64,000 nt of DNA from Paenibacillus luteus (GTDB taxonomy: Bacteria; Bacillota; Bacilli; Paenibacillales; Paenibacillaceae). Made by a program: the position numbers and the translations under genes. The notes under the pieces are model-generated. The model searched no databases, was not told where the DNA came from, and saw only the letters and a program-made list of their open reading frames with translations. The DNA lies in the NCBI RefSeq assembly GCF_006542765.1, contig NZ_SKCD01000011.1:609619-673618 (forward strand), written 5' to 3'. Shown one piece after another: positions 36,471 through 46,371 of this stretch. Numbering within the stretch: position 1 is the stretch's first letter; the number at the start of each line of letters is the position of its first letter.

Positions 36471-38744
36471 TTATATCTCGTAGCAGCGAATCTCATAAAT
36501 CGATGCTTCCGTGCTTCCATTCGTCGCATGAACGACAACTCGAATTCGTTCGGCAAGCACTGGTTCTGGCAGTCGATGCGAGACATGCCGCTGATAATTA
36601 TCGGATATATCCATGACCACAAGCCAGTTCTTGCCATCCCATGCTTCAATGCTGTAATCCCGAGGACAGTCAGGTTCACGGAAAAAGGCAGGATACCGGT
36701 TAAGGTCCTGCAGCAAATGACCCGGGAACGTTAATTCTACCGTTCCGATCTGCTGAGGTTTTCTCCAATTCAGCTCGAGCGACTGCGGAAGGCATTCCCC
36801 TGACGCCGAGCGCCACAAGTTGGTCGCCCTATGCGGCCTAGACACACCGCTAATCGTTCTGGCTGCGCCGAACACTGCCTGTGGCGGAAATACGCGCAAA
36901 CTCATCGTTCGCCCGTCCTCATGGCTGCGCAGCTGGCCAGTGTCCAATTCGCTTGCTGAAGGCATCCCTTGATGCAAGCTTGCTGCGCGATGCCAAAACA
37001 ATTCCTCCGCTCCATAAAGATCGAGACGCACATAACCGTCCTTCGGAAAGGCTTCTTTGAAGTCTCCGTCCATCCGCACCTGCCATTGCACCCAGCCGGT
37101 ATAGGCAGCGGGTACTACCAACCGCGCGAAGGCTATTTGCCCAGTTGAAATACTAGTTTCCGGCTTACCCGAATTTCCTTCCTCGCTTCTGTTTACATCG
37201 TAATCCCAGATATGCTCGGTATTATGCAATTCCGCAAAGAACGATTGCGGCTGGTCCGTGGGATTAGCAATCCACATGTCGATACGCTCTAGTAGACCGC
37301 TCACCGGTACCCATTGACTGCGCTGGATGCCAAGGGAATCGGCATCCTTACCGGGCTCCGCGGTTACTAAAATATCTTCACTACTGGCGTTAGCTTCCGC
37401 CATGCGAGCGAGATCAAGCGAATCGGCATTCGTCACATTCGGCAGGAAGCAGCCCCTACGCAGCAGCGTTTGCTGCACCTCGCTAATGCCCTTCTCGGGC
37501 ATATCAGGTATCGCTATGCCTTGCCGCAATGCGATGGCGGCTGCCGTTCCAGCTGCTTGCCCCATAATCGCGGTCGTCGACATGACGCGAACCGTTCCAA
37601 GAGCGGCATGCGTTACGCTGACATTGCGGCCGGCCATCATCAGGTTGTCGATATCCTTCGCGATCATAATTCGCAGCGGAATACCATAAGGACTAATAAT
37701 TTCTCCCGCTCCTGGCAATTCGCTCGTCGGCGCAAGCAGTCCACCCGGAATATGCAAATCCAAGTACCAGCCCCCAAAGGCAACCTCATCTGGAAAGGGC
37801 ATCTTCTGCTGTACATCGTGTTCAGTCATCAGATAACGCCCGATAATGCGACGGCTTTCCCGTTTGCCTGGCACTTGGCCAATCCAATCGAGTGCATAAT
37901 TCGCCGATTTGTCTCGTGTCAGGGGATCTTTGTTTTTTATCCAATCCCATACACCGAGGACATGGCGCGTAAGCTCGTGTCGAATGGTCTCCGCGGCGTG
38001 AATGGTATCCCAAGGCGTTCCTAGTTCGAACCACCAGTAGCCTGCCCGGATATCATTAGGCTTCCGATTATGCCCATAAAAGAAAGTCGGATCGTCATAG
38101 GAAACGGCCCATGCCGGAGCTCGGTAAGGTGCCGGCTGGCCAGTATCCCGGGCTCGAAAATGAATCGAGCTGCCCATCGTATCGCTGCTCGCTTTCTCCG
38201 GTGCATGCGACTCTCCGTATTCATCTCGCCCCTCAGAACCCATCCGCCAATCATTGCCCGCCAGTGCAGCAATCGTGCCGTCTCCGGTACAGTCGATAAA
38301 GACGCGGCCTTCTATTCGCAGTTCTGTCTCCGCGCCAAGAACGTACCCCGTTACAGCCGTGATATGCCTCTCCTCGTACTTGTACACTTGCTGCACTGTC
38401 GTGTTCATATAAACAGTCAATTTCTCTGTCTTTACAGCCAAATCATACAACGCCATGTCCCAAACGCTGTTCGTCCAACCGTTATTGTGAAACTGCTCAT
38501 GATTATTCGCACGATCCTCGCAGGCTAGCTCGGTCAAGATGCCTGTTTCGCGCGCATACGCATGGAATCGGCCTGCACCATGCGGTGTAACACGAATTTC
38601 TGACGAGCTGTTGCCGCCGAGGACAGGGCGGTCCTGCAGCAGCGCAGTTGTGGCTCCCTCGCGCGCCGCGGCAACTGCTGCGCTAAGGCCAGCCAATCCT
38701 CCCCCAATGACGACTACGTCGTAAGATGCCGATTTGCTGCTCAT
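36471..38744 (-). CDS. FAD-dependent oxidoreductase with C-terminal discoidin-like domain
   Basis: 757 residues. Rossmann FAD site VVVIGGGLAGLSAAVAAAREG at 10-31 followed by LGGNSSSEIRV; second FAD motif DNLMMAGRNVSVTHAALGTVRVM near 375. This is the FAD_oxidored (PF12831) family seen in polysaccharide and sugar-acid catabolic islands. The last 150 residues (ARTISGVSRPHRATNLWRS through YEIRCYEI) look like a galactose-binding/F5-8C beta sandwich. Cytoplasmic, no signal peptide. The start overlaps the stop of the upstream dehydrogenase by four bases; gene order puts it last in an operon with a dehydrogenase and a sugar isomerase. Substrate unknown. Confidence 0.85.
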   Translation of the reverse strand: MSSKSASYDVVVIGGGLAGLSAAVAAAREGATTALLQDRPVLGGNSSSEIRVTPHGAGRFHAYARETGILTELACEDRANNHEQFHNNGWTNSVWDMALYDLAVKTEKLTVYMNTTVQQVYKYEERHITAVTGYVLGAETELRIEGRVFIDCTGDGTIAALAGNDWRMGSEGRDEYGESHAPEKASSDTMGSSIHFRARDTGQPAPYRAPAWAVSYDDPTFFYGHNRKPNDIRAGYWWFELGTPWDTIHAAETIRHELTRHVLGVWDWIKNKDPLTRDKSANYALDWIGQVPGKRESRRIIGRYLMTEHDVQQKMPFPDEVAFGGWYLDLHIPGGLLAPTSELPGAGEIISPYGIPLRIMIAKDIDNLMMAGRNVSVTHAALGTVRVMSTTAIMGQAAGTAAAIALRQGIAIPDMPEKGISEVQQTLLRRGCFLPNVTNADSLDLARMAEANASSEDILVTAEPGKDADSLGIQRSQWVPVSGLLERIDMWIANPTDQPQSFFAELHNTEHIWDYDVNRSEEGNSGKPETSISTGQIAFARLVVPAAYTGWVQWQVRMDGDFKEAFPKDGYVRLDLYGAEELFWHRAASLHQGMPSASELDTGQLRSHEDGRTMSLRVFPPQAVFGAARTISGVSRPHRATNLWRSASGECLPQSLELNWRKPQQIGTVELTFPGHLLQDLNRYPAFFREPDCPRDYSIEAWDGKNWLVVMDISDNYQRHVSHRLPEPVLAERIRVVVHATNGSTEASIYEIRCYEI

Positions 38745-39778
38745 CTTTTTTCTCCACCCCCATCTTCCGATGTTCCCACATAATGAGTCGACCTTCGAGA
38801 AACCGCTTCTGCTACTTCTACCGATTGAATGGCCGAAGCGATCCCGCCGCTCGGCTGCCGACCAGCTCGAATATCATTAAAGAATTCGGCGTTCTCATCA
38901 TAAAATCCGTTAATGACATAAGGATCTTCGCTGCCTGCAACAGCAGCACCATTCCAATATGTGGTACGTTGATTGCTCTTCCACAGCTGGGCACCGCCAG
39001 GCGAATCATGTGATGTCCAAAAAGGAAGCTTCAGCCGCAGCGAGATTCCCTCCCCTGTAGCCTCTACACGTTCATATACCGCCCCCGCTACTGGATAATA
39101 GTTCAGTCTAAACGTTATTCCGGACTGAAACTCCCCTTCCAGCGCAACATTGGTCACTCCTGCTCCCAGATGTGGAAGTTTTCTGTAATGAAGACGAATA
39201 TCCTTGTAATCGGCGCCAGCCAACTCGCGCAGTGCATCTATACCGTGAATAGCCGTAACAGACACATCCTCGTCATCAGTCCGTCCAACTCTGCTGATAT
39301 CGTAGGCAATATGATGAAGACGGCCGGCAGCACTCCATTCTTCCAATTGATTGCGTGCCTGTATGACTAGCGGCATATAGCGCCTATTGAACGCTACCCG
39401 ATTCGGAAGTTCGCTCCCATCAGGCCGCTGTGCAGCAGCAGCAATTCGCAGTGCCTCCTCCTTAGATACACCCGGAGGCTTCTCTAGCAGCAATGGATAT
39501 CCTTGCTTTAAGATATAAATCGCAAGTGATGCAATATGCGGTGCTGGCACCAGCAGACAAACCACATCCGGACGCTCATTCTCTAGCGCTTCGTCCACTT
39601 GGGTATACGTCCGGGCAAATCCGAATTCCCTCGCAAACGCGGCCGCCTTGTCAGGGTCGGTATCTATACAGGCAGCAAGCTCCGTGTCCGGATGCTTCTC
39701 CGCATAACGCCGGTAGGCTGGTCCATGCCCGCGCCAGGCAATGCTTCCGCAGCCGACAATACATATTTTAAAAGCCAT
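38741..39778 (-). CDS. Gfo/Idh/MocA family oxidoreductase
   Basis: 345 residues. NAD(P)-binding Rossmann domain (CIVGCGSIAWRGHGPAYRR), catalytic-lysine motif LLEKPPG near 98-104, then the alpha/beta C-terminal domain with DISRVGRTDDEDVSVTAIHGIDAL. The family oxidises sugars, inositols or sugar amides. Overlaps the isomerase gene by 11 bp and the FAD oxidoreductase gene by 4 bp, so the three are translationally coupled. Substrate unknown. Confidence 0.9.
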   Translation of the reverse strand: MAFKICIVGCGSIAWRGHGPAYRRYAEKHPDTELAACIDTDPDKAAAFAREFGFARTYTQVDEALENERPDVVCLLVPAPHIASLAIYILKQGYPLLLEKPPGVSKEEALRIAAAAQRPDGSELPNRVAFNRRYMPLVIQARNQLEEWSAAGRLHHIAYDISRVGRTDDEDVSVTAIHGIDALRELAGADYKDIRLHYRKLPHLGAGVTNVALEGEFQSGITFRLNYYPVAGAVYERVEATGEGISLRLKLPFWTSHDSPGGAQLWKSNQRTTYWNGAAVAGSEDPYVINGFYDENAEFFNDIRAGRQPSGGIASAIQSVEVAEAVSRRSTHYVGTSEDGGGEKR

Positions 39779-40601
39779 TTTCTTCCCTCTCCTTCGCTAA
39801 CTGCTCTGCGCGTTTTAATGCTTCAAGCTCCCTTGGCAAATGAATGTCATGCGGCTCCCATTGAAACCATTCCCCGCTTAAATAACCTACATAGCTAATT
39901 AGTTGCAATGCATGTATGACTTCCGCATGATCAATGTCTCCACTGCCGATATCACGATATTGCGGATGCCCATTCTCCCGTTTCGGACCAGCAACACCGT
40001 CATGAACATGCACATGCTGAATCCAGGGACCGAGTATCTCAACAACAGTTGCTGGAGACTCACCACCTTCAAGCTGTGTGTGGAGCACATCCCATAATAC
40101 ACCTATGCCTGGATGCCCTACACGCCGCAGCAATTCAGCAAGTATATACGGAGACGACCAGTCATCATGCGTTTCAAGGAGCAGCACAACTCCGTGGCTT
40201 ACCGCAATCGGCGCAAGCTGGTCGAGAGCCGCGACAACTCGGTTAGCGGCTGCATCCCATGAGTCCTCTTCAGCGATTCGCCCGCAAAACAACCGCACAA
40301 ACGGAATGCCCACATCCTTCGCCAACGTGATAGCCTCTACTGCAGCTGCAATTTGACTTTCGGAACCCTCGGCTGTTGTAAAACGGGAGGATATGCCTAG
40401 AACTGTCAATGTAATGCCACTCTGCGCTGCTTCTTGCTTAATCGCTGCACGCTTATCTCTGCTATCCGCAACTTCTATACCATGTGCATGACCGGCGCCA
40501 CTTCGAATTTCCAAGCCGCAATAGCCATAATTGTGCGCCACTGCCAGCAGCTCTGTCAGCGTAAGCTGCGGGGCAGATGCCGTGTTAAACGCATATTTCA
40601 T
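39768..40601 (-). CDS. Sugar phosphate isomerase/epimerase (xylose-isomerase-like TIM barrel)
   Basis: 277 residues. AP-endonuclease-2 type TIM barrel with the metal-binding run: E in LLLETHDDW, D and H in GVLWDVLHTQ, H in HVHVHDGV, and E near the end (YLSGEWFQWE). Such enzymes isomerise or epimerise sugars, keto-sugars or inositol derivatives. First gene of a three-gene operon with a dehydrogenase and FAD oxidoreductase. Confidence 0.9.
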   Translation of the reverse strand: MKYAFNTASAPQLTLTELLAVAHNYGYCGLEIRSGAGHAHGIEVADSRDKRAAIKQEAAQSGITLTVLGISSRFTTAEGSESQIAAAVEAITLAKDVGIPFVRLFCGRIAEEDSWDAAANRVVAALDQLAPIAVSHGVVLLLETHDDWSSPYILAELLRRVGHPGIGVLWDVLHTQLEGGESPATVVEILGPWIQHVHVHDGVAGPKRENGHPQYRDIGSGDIDHAEVIHALQLISYVGYLSGEWFQWEPHDIHLPRELEALKRAEQLAKEREENGF

Positions 40602-40615
40602 ATCATTTCCTCCTA

Positions 40616-40841
40616 CTAAAAAGTAATGTTTTCTCCTGTTTTCTTGCTCCTTGTACGCATTAAGAAAACGACTGTCGCCAACCCAACATTAGGTCCCATT
40701 CCTAGCCAATTTGTTGCGTGTAATTTTTCGAGTAACAGAAGCCCAGCACAAATTTTCCGCACAGCGAAAGCACCGGTGCTGAGCAGCATGGCCTCATTGG
40801 CCACCGGTGTAATTTTCACTTTCAATAAAGCATACCTTCTG
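40616..40841. other. Gap between AraC gene and isomerase gene, possible membrane-protein remnant
   Basis: About 225 bases. The minus strand has an open stretch encoding LLSTGAFAVRKICAGLLLLEKL and NWLGMGPNVGLATVVFLMRTR, which looks like two hydrophobic segments. The frame enters from within the AraC gene and has no ribosome site of its own. Possibly a decayed small membrane gene; no firm call. Confidence 0.25.
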
Positions 40842-41717
40842 TTAAATCTGGCGGGACCGCTTTCGAAACGCTTGCGGCGATAAACCCATTTTCTTCTTGA
40901 ATGTCTTGCAAAAATACGCACTGCTATTGAATCCGGTCTGCTTTCCGATCTGCATCACAGGATGATCTGTCACCGTGAGCAGCAAGCAGGACTCTCGAAG
41001 CCTGCGGGCAATAATGTATTGGCTTAGCGTACAGCCGGTTTCCTCACTAAACAAATGTGAAGCATAAAAAGGAGAGACATGCAGGCTTTCAGCCAGCTTT
41101 TCCAATGAAAATTCCTCGTGATAATGCTCCTCTATCCAATTCATCATATGTTCGATATGGCGGCCCTCACGTTTGTCGATAATCTCAGCCTGCTGATGTT
41201 GGGAGGCTCTTTCATACATTTTGCGCAGCACCCGCATGAAATCCATTAGAAAAAGAAGCAGTTCCTCCTGATACTCATGTTTCGGGACTATCGATATCCG
41301 CTGCTCGAATTGCCCGTTCAGTCCGTCAAAGCAGCGTAACTCCTCCTCCGTCAACGAAAACAATTGGCGTTCCATCTTTCCTTTCCATACCCGTTGAAAA
41401 AAAGAATGCAGTGCCGGGAACAAAGCTGCATAACGATCGAATAAATACGGATCGAACACGATAGGCGTACGCACATAGGGCGGTTCCATTTTAAAGTGGT
41501 GGAGCTGGTAGGGCTGAATAAAAATAAGCGTGCCAGGACCAATCGAATGTACTTTCTGCTCCAGAATGAGCTGGCCATGCCCTTCAAGTACGAGCACAAC
41601 CTCAATGCCTTGATGCGCATTAACGATTTCCAAATGGCCCTCGCGAGTTTCAAGGCGGTGAAAAAACAGGAAATTCTGCTCGACCAACTGCGGAACCGGA
41701 TTAACAAGGCGGCTCAT
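40842..41717 (-). CDS. AraC-family transcriptional regulator
   Basis: 291 residues. Cupin sensor (NAHQGIEVVLVLEGHGQLILE, GPGTLIFIQPYQLHHF) and C-terminal AraC domain about 190-288 (LAESLHVSPFYASHLFSEETG, GFNSSAYFCKTFKKKMGLSPQAFRKR). Its start overlaps the stop of the esterase gene by four bases, so it is transcribed with that gene. Probably the pathway regulator for the surrounding sugar-catabolic genes. Confidence 0.9.
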   Translation of the reverse strand: MSRLVNPVPQLVEQNFLFFHRLETREGHLEIVNAHQGIEVVLVLEGHGQLILEQKVHSIGPGTLIFIQPYQLHHFKMEPPYVRTPIVFDPYLFDRYAALFPALHSFFQRVWKGKMERQLFSLTEEELRCFDGLNGQFEQRISIVPKHEYQEELLLFLMDFMRVLRKMYERASQHQQAEIIDKREGRHIEHMMNWIEEHYHEEFSLEKLAESLHVSPFYASHLFSEETGCTLSQYIIARRLRESCLLLTVTDHPVMQIGKQTGFNSSAYFCKTFKKKMGLSPQAFRKRSRQI

Positions 41718-42796
41718 TTACGAGTCAACTCCTTATGCAGCCAATCATAGGAATGGAGACCACTAATTTCATGGCCGCCTTCAAAAACATCTAACGTGAA
41801 CCGATCCTCTGCCCCAAGTTTTTTATAATGGCGCCTCAATACGTCCGCGGCTTTGACTGCCCCTTCTACCGGAAACAGATGATCACCCCTTCCGACCTCC
41901 AGATACAGCGAGCGAGGAGCAATCAGCCCAATTAGGTCCGGCATATCGCCTAATTCAGTGATGCCCGGAATGTAGTCGCACAAGCAGTGCTGCCGGGAGA
42001 AAAAGAAGCTGTCTTCATAGGTGTTCGTATACCCGCTTAGCACCACCGCAGTAAGCCTTTCGTCCAGCGCTCCGGCCAAATAAGCCACAAAAGCGCCGCC
42101 CGATAAACCCATCACACCTATGCCGCCTCCTTGTATCTCCGGCCTAGCAAGGGCATAATCTGCCGCTATCAGCGTTTCCAGAGTACGAATGCCTGCAAGC
42201 GTCTCTCCCAGATGAATTAAATAAGATGAAAGCTTATAGCAAGAGGAGTTGCCCATATCCTTTGGAGTTTTGTCCAACTGGCTGTCCTCCGTCAGCCTCC
42301 TCTCCCCAAAGCCAAGCAATTCCGGCACAATCACAGCCAAGCCACGCTTAACTAGCGACAATCCGAAATGCTTGTGAATGCCAGTTCCTTGGGCTTCATC
42401 ATGACCCTCTGGCGTGAGGCCGACCAGTTCGCGGCTGCCATAACCGTGGCCGTGCAGTGCTAGCACCGCAGGAACCGGTTTATCGGCAGTCGCAGCTTTT
42501 GGAAGAAGTATATAGGCTGGCATACGCAGCCCGTCCCGGGTTTCGATCTCAATTTGTTCCCTTATATACTCCCCGCAATCAGTTGAGTCTTTCTGGAATG
42601 AAGATGGCACACCAGGCATAGCATTCCTGCTGCTTGGCGAATCAACGTAAGCAGACGGTATGCGAAGAATTTGTGCCAGCCTTTCTCTACGTCGCTGCCT
42701 TTCATCATTTTCGAAAATATCAGGAAAATGAGACACCTGCGCCAACTTTTTTTTGTACAAAGTATCGATAAATGCATTCGGGGATCCGTTTCTCAT
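41714..42796 (-). CDS. Alpha/beta hydrolase, acetyl-xylan-esterase/dienelactone-hydrolase-like
   Basis: 360 residues, no signal peptide, so cytoplasmic. Oxyanion region ALHGHGYGSREL, nucleophile elbow GVMGLSGGAF (Ser), acid in VGRGDHLFPVEGA, and His in FEGGHEISG. The DGLRMPAYILLPK lead-in is typical of the Abhydrolase_7/AXE1-like group acting on acylated sugars. Co-transcribed with an AraC regulator and next to sugar-modifying enzymes, so deacylation of a carbohydrate is plausible. Confidence 0.85.
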   Translation of the reverse strand: MRNGSPNAFIDTLYKKKLAQVSHFPDIFENDERQRRRERLAQILRIPSAYVDSPSSRNAMPGVPSSFQKDSTDCGEYIREQIEIETRDGLRMPAYILLPKAATADKPVPAVLALHGHGYGSRELVGLTPEGHDEAQGTGIHKHFGLSLVKRGLAVIVPELLGFGERRLTEDSQLDKTPKDMGNSSCYKLSSYLIHLGETLAGIRTLETLIAADYALARPEIQGGGIGVMGLSGGAFVAYLAGALDERLTAVVLSGYTNTYEDSFFFSRQHCLCDYIPGITELGDMPDLIGLIAPRSLYLEVGRGDHLFPVEGAVKAADVLRRHYKKLGAEDRFTLDVFEGGHEISGLHSYDWLHKELTRK

Positions 42797-43128
42797 CCGA
42801 TCGCCTCTTTCATAACGGATTCATATTCCTAATCACTTTACAAAGCATATAATTGTACTTAATTGTTCTAAAAATGAACTCCAGAATTGCGACCTGAACC
42901 AATCTACACACATGCAGTTGAGATGAAAAACAATTAACAGCAAGGGTTATCGTTACTTTTCTGTATCATAGTATGAGTTATCCCAGATGTAAAGTTGGAT
43001 ATTAAAATGCAGCAATAAAATTATATCTATACACAATGTAGGACAATGTTCGCAACCTAATCCAACTTTTGCTCAACACATTCTCGCTTTCATCGTTTAT
43101 GCTTGTAGAAAGAAGGGAGAGATTCCGA
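42797..43128. other. Divergent intergenic region between esterase and amidase
   Basis: About 330 AT-rich bases with the outward promoters of two divergent genes. No distinct operator, hairpin or small gene was seen. Confidence 0.5.
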
Positions 43129-44493
43129 ATGAATCGTAGTTTACCCTGGACGATAGCCAGTGCGGGGCGAGCGTTTCGAGAAGGCCGCTTATCGCCTTCT
43201 TCTTTGCTGGACTTGCATCTGCAACGGATTGCATATGACGAGCCGCTTCATCGTACGTTTATTGCCATTATGGAGGAAGAAGCACGTACTCAAGCATGGC
43301 AGGCCGAGCAGGAGCTGAAGAGCGGGCTAGATCGCGGACCACTGCACGGCATTCCCATATCGGTGAAAGATATGATTGCGTATGCGGGTATCCCCATGAC
43401 GAACGGATCAGGACGCACGCCTCCTTACATACCTAGTACACATGCTCATATCGTGAAGAAACTACTCAGGGCAGGCGCAGTAATCATTGGAAAATCCCAT
43501 CTGCAGGAATTTGCGTATGGCAAGCATCATCCGGCATATGGTTCGGTAAGTAATCCCTATGATTCAGACCGTTTGCCCGGTGGTTCAAGTTCCGGCTCAG
43601 CCGCAGGCGTTGCTGCCCAATTCGCTCTCGGCTCTATCGGGACCGATTCTGCAGGGTCGGTTCGGGTTCCGGCCAGTTTTTGCGGAGTCGCAGGGTTTAA
43701 GCCTACCGCTAACCGCCTAAGCTTGGAAGGTGTAACTCCGCTTGCTCCTTCGCTAGATCATGCGGGCATCATTACACGCACCTGTGAAGACGCTTCGCTG
43801 CTGTTCAACGAATTGGATATGGGAACTGGAATGACGCATAGAGAGTCTGACTGCATAGCGCTCGGGCAGCCTGTGACTGCGCCTCCGAGGTTCGGCGTTC
43901 CCCTCGCCTATTTGCAAACGGAGATCGATCCTGATGTCCGCGATGCAATACTGAAAGTTGTCCGCATACTGGAGAGGCAAGGCCCCATCATACAGTGGCT
44001 TCCTAACGATCTACCCATCCAAGAGATCAAAGACAAGACATGGACGATCCTTCATTATGAAGCTTTTTCTACACACAGCAGTCTCTTGTTGGATTGGGCA
44101 GAAGGCTATAGCGATCCGTTACGAAACAACTTGAAATTAGGGCAAGCTATCGCGGAAGCAGATTATAACCATTGCCTATCCTGGCGTGATACGTCATTCA
44201 GCTGGATGGACCAAATGTTCACAGAGATCGACGTAATCCTTACGCCGACTTGCCCCGTCACAGCCGGACCAATTAATGACGCTAATCCCATTAGGCCAAG
44301 CAACGGGGAATTCACGCCACTGGCCAATCTATGGGGACTTCCTGCGCTCACGCTACCAATTGGCTTGTCACGAGATGGCATGCCAATCGGTTTACAGATA
44401 ACCGGGCTTCAAGGAGCGGATAATGATGTGTTAGCAGCCGGCCTCTATATTGAACACATTCTCGATATGACCGAGCTTTGGAAGCTGCCTTAA
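43129..44493 (+). CDS. Amidase (amidase signature family)
   Basis: 454 residues from the ATG at 43129, which follows AGGGAGAG; an in-frame start 20 codons earlier lacks a site. The Ser-cisSer-Lys triad is complete: K80 (ISVKDMIAYAG), the cis-serine in GGSSSGSAAG (153-157), and nucleophile S177 (GTDSAGSVRVPA). Hydrolyses a carboxylic amide; the family includes GatA, but the absence of gatB/gatC beside it and the catabolic context favour a stand-alone amidase. Flanked by a strong terminator. Confidence 0.9.
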   Translation: MNRSLPWTIASAGRAFREGRLSPSSLLDLHLQRIAYDEPLHRTFIAIMEEEARTQAWQAEQELKSGLDRGPLHGIPISVKDMIAYAGIPMTNGSGRTPPYIPSTHAHIVKKLLRAGAVIIGKSHLQEFAYGKHHPAYGSVSNPYDSDRLPGGSSSGSAAGVAAQFALGSIGTDSAGSVRVPASFCGVAGFKPTANRLSLEGVTPLAPSLDHAGIITRTCEDASLLFNELDMGTGMTHRESDCIALGQPVTAPPRFGVPLAYLQTEIDPDVRDAILKVVRILERQGPIIQWLPNDLPIQEIKDKTWTILHYEAFSTHSSLLLDWAEGYSDPLRNNLKLGQAIAEADYNHCLSWRDTSFSWMDQMFTEIDVILTPTCPVTAGPINDANPIRPSNGEFTPLANLWGLPALTLPIGLSRDGMPIGLQITGLQGADNDVLAAGLYIEHILDMTELWKLP

Positions 44494-44633
44494 CATTTTT
44501 ACAATCTTTCGATAATTCCTCACCACGAACACTATCACCGCGTAGGCGAAGTGTAGCAAGAAAACGCTATTAGCACATCGTAGAATTCAACCAAAGCGTA
44601 GACTCTTCATTTTTAGTTAAAAAATTGCCCTAT

Positions 44634-44680
44634 AATAAACCAATTAACCACGTCCGCTGGACGTGGTTAATTGGTTTATT
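44634..44680. terminator. Perfect 22-bp hairpin between amidase and sulfonate permease genes
   Basis: The 22-base arm starting AATAAACCAATTAACC pairs exactly with 44659-44680 across a GCT loop. It lies between convergent genes and can serve both. Confidence 0.8.
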
Positions 44681-44790
44681 ATTCTCACTTTATTTCCTCC
44701 GGCAAACTGAACCGCTAACCTTTTTCTTGCCTTACTGCCTTACTGGCAGTTCGTATTGTAGCGGTCATACAATTAAGCACTGTCCCTCCG

Positions 44791-45576
44791 TTACCCACGA
44801 TAATTATCCTGCCAACGCAGCCATTTTCTCTCAAGTAACCGAACAACCGAATCCGCCAGCTTGCCAACGGCAGCAAAAATGAAAATACCGACAAACACAG
44901 CACCGGTTCGTACATAAGAACGCGCATCTTGGATCAGAAAACCAACTCCGCTATCGGCTCCCATAAGCTCTGCTACTACCAAACATAGCCAAGCTACGCT
45001 AAGTGAAAGTCGCAGTCCTAATAGTATATTGGGCAGAGCCCCCGGCAGCATCAGCTTAGTTATCTGCTTGAAGCGACTGAACTCAAGCACTCGCGCCACA
45101 TCATACAGCTTCTTATCCACATTTCGGACGCCAAGAAAAGTGTTCAAATATAGTGGAAAGAACGCTCCCATCGCAATTAGCAGCACCTTGGACAGCTCGC
45201 CAAAGCCAAACCATAATATAAATAACGGCGTTATGGCCAGCAGTGGCACTGTGCGCAGCATTTGCACGGTTGGATCAACGAACTCCTCCACCTTTACATA
45301 CATACCGACTAACAGGCCAATAAGAAGTCCTAATATACCTCCCAGCAAAAAGCCAAGCGCGGCGCGTACAATGCTGATTCGGATATGATAGTATAGTTCT
45401 CCTGACAAGAGCATGCTGTAAAAATCACCAAAAATTGAGCTAGGCGCCGGAAACAACTTAGGGTCAGCTGCACCTGTGTAGGAAGCACACTGCCACAAAA
45501 GCAGTATAGTGACCGGAATAACGGCCCCTTTCCACCATTTTTTTGATATCTTCATAATGTCTCCTCGTCTGCTCAC
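44791..45576 (-). CDS. Sulfonate/nitrate-type ABC transporter permease (SsuC-like)
   Basis: 261 residues, about six helices. EAA-type loop YDVARVLEFSRFKQITKLMLPGALPNILLGLRLSLSVAWLCLVVAEL is typical of the NitT/TauT (SsuC/TauC) family. Last gene of an operon holding the binding protein, two FMN monooxygenases and the ATPase. This composition indicates alkanesulfonate or a related organosulfur substrate. Confidence 0.92.
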   Translation of the reverse strand: MSRRGDIMKISKKWWKGAVIPVTILLLWQCASYTGAADPKLFPAPSSIFGDFYSMLLSGELYYHIRISIVRAALGFLLGGILGLLIGLLVGMYVKVEEFVDPTVQMLRTVPLLAITPLFILWFGFGELSKVLLIAMGAFFPLYLNTFLGVRNVDKKLYDVARVLEFSRFKQITKLMLPGALPNILLGLRLSLSVAWLCLVVAELMGADSGVGFLIQDARSYVRTGAVFVGIFIFAAVGKLADSVVRLLERKWLRWQDNYRG

Positions 45577-45600
45577 AATACGGATCGTCGCTGCACGTTA

Positions 45601-46371
45601 TTAAATCGTCCAGCTTTCATCCGTTTCCCCTGGCTGCTCTAGTACTCTCAGCACATGGCTGCGTAATTCTTGAAACCCTGATCCATACCGCGTTCGTGGA
45701 TACGGCAAATCGTTCACAATTGTTCGTTTCACCCGTCCCGGTCTGGCATCCATGACGATGATTTTCTCCGATAAAAAAACGGCCTCATCCAAATCATGTG
45801 TGACAAGCAGCATCGTCGTTCTATTCGTTCGCCAAATATCCAGAAGCGCCTCCTGCATATGGGATCGTGTGAAAGCATCCAATGCACCGAACGGTTCATC
45901 CAGAAACAGTACCTGTGGACTGCGCATAAGCGCACGAGCAATCGCCACCCGCTGGGACATACCACCTGACAGCTGCTTAGGGTATGCCTTCTCATACCCG
46001 TTAAGCCGCACCAACGCGATCATTTCATCTACCTTCTGACGCACCTCGCTGCTGCGAAGCGACAGATCCGCGGCAATGTTCTGCTCGACTGTTAACCATG
46101 GGAATAGTCGATGCTCTTGAAAAATAAATCCTTTATCGCGGCTCGGATCGCTGACTTCTAGGTCGTTAATTAAAACGGAGCCTGTGTAATCTTGATCTAA
46201 TCCAGCTACAATTTTGAGCAATGTGCTTTTGCCGCAGCCGCTGGGTCCGATTATCGTAACAAACTGTCCAGGACTGATATTCAAATCGATATCGGCTAGC
46301 ACATGATTCGTTTCTGTTCCTACAAAGCTCTTGTTTACCGATAACAATTCCAGCTTCCCTGTAGCACTCAT
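45601..46371 (-). CDS. Sulfonate/nitrate-type ABC transporter ATP-binding protein (SsuB-like)
   Basis: 256 residues. Walker [13 protein letters not shown]-loop [11 protein letters not shown], signature [15 protein letters not shown], Walker [13 protein letters not shown], switch [13 protein letters not shown]. SsuB/TauB family. Overlaps the upstream monooxygenase gene by four bases. Confidence 0.93.
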   Translation of the reverse strand: MSATGKLELLSVNKSFVGTETNHVLADIDLNISPGQFVTIIGPSGCGKSTLLKIVAGLDQDYTGSVLINDLEVSDPSRDKGFIFQEHRLFPWLTVEQNIAADLSLRSSEVRQKVDEMIALVRLNGYEKAYPKQLSGGMSQRVAIARALMRSPQVLFLDEPFGALDAFTRSHMQEALLDIWRTNRTTMLLVTHDLDEAVFLSEKIIVMDARPGRVKRTIVNDLPYPRTRYGSGFQELRSHVLRVLEQPGETDESWTI

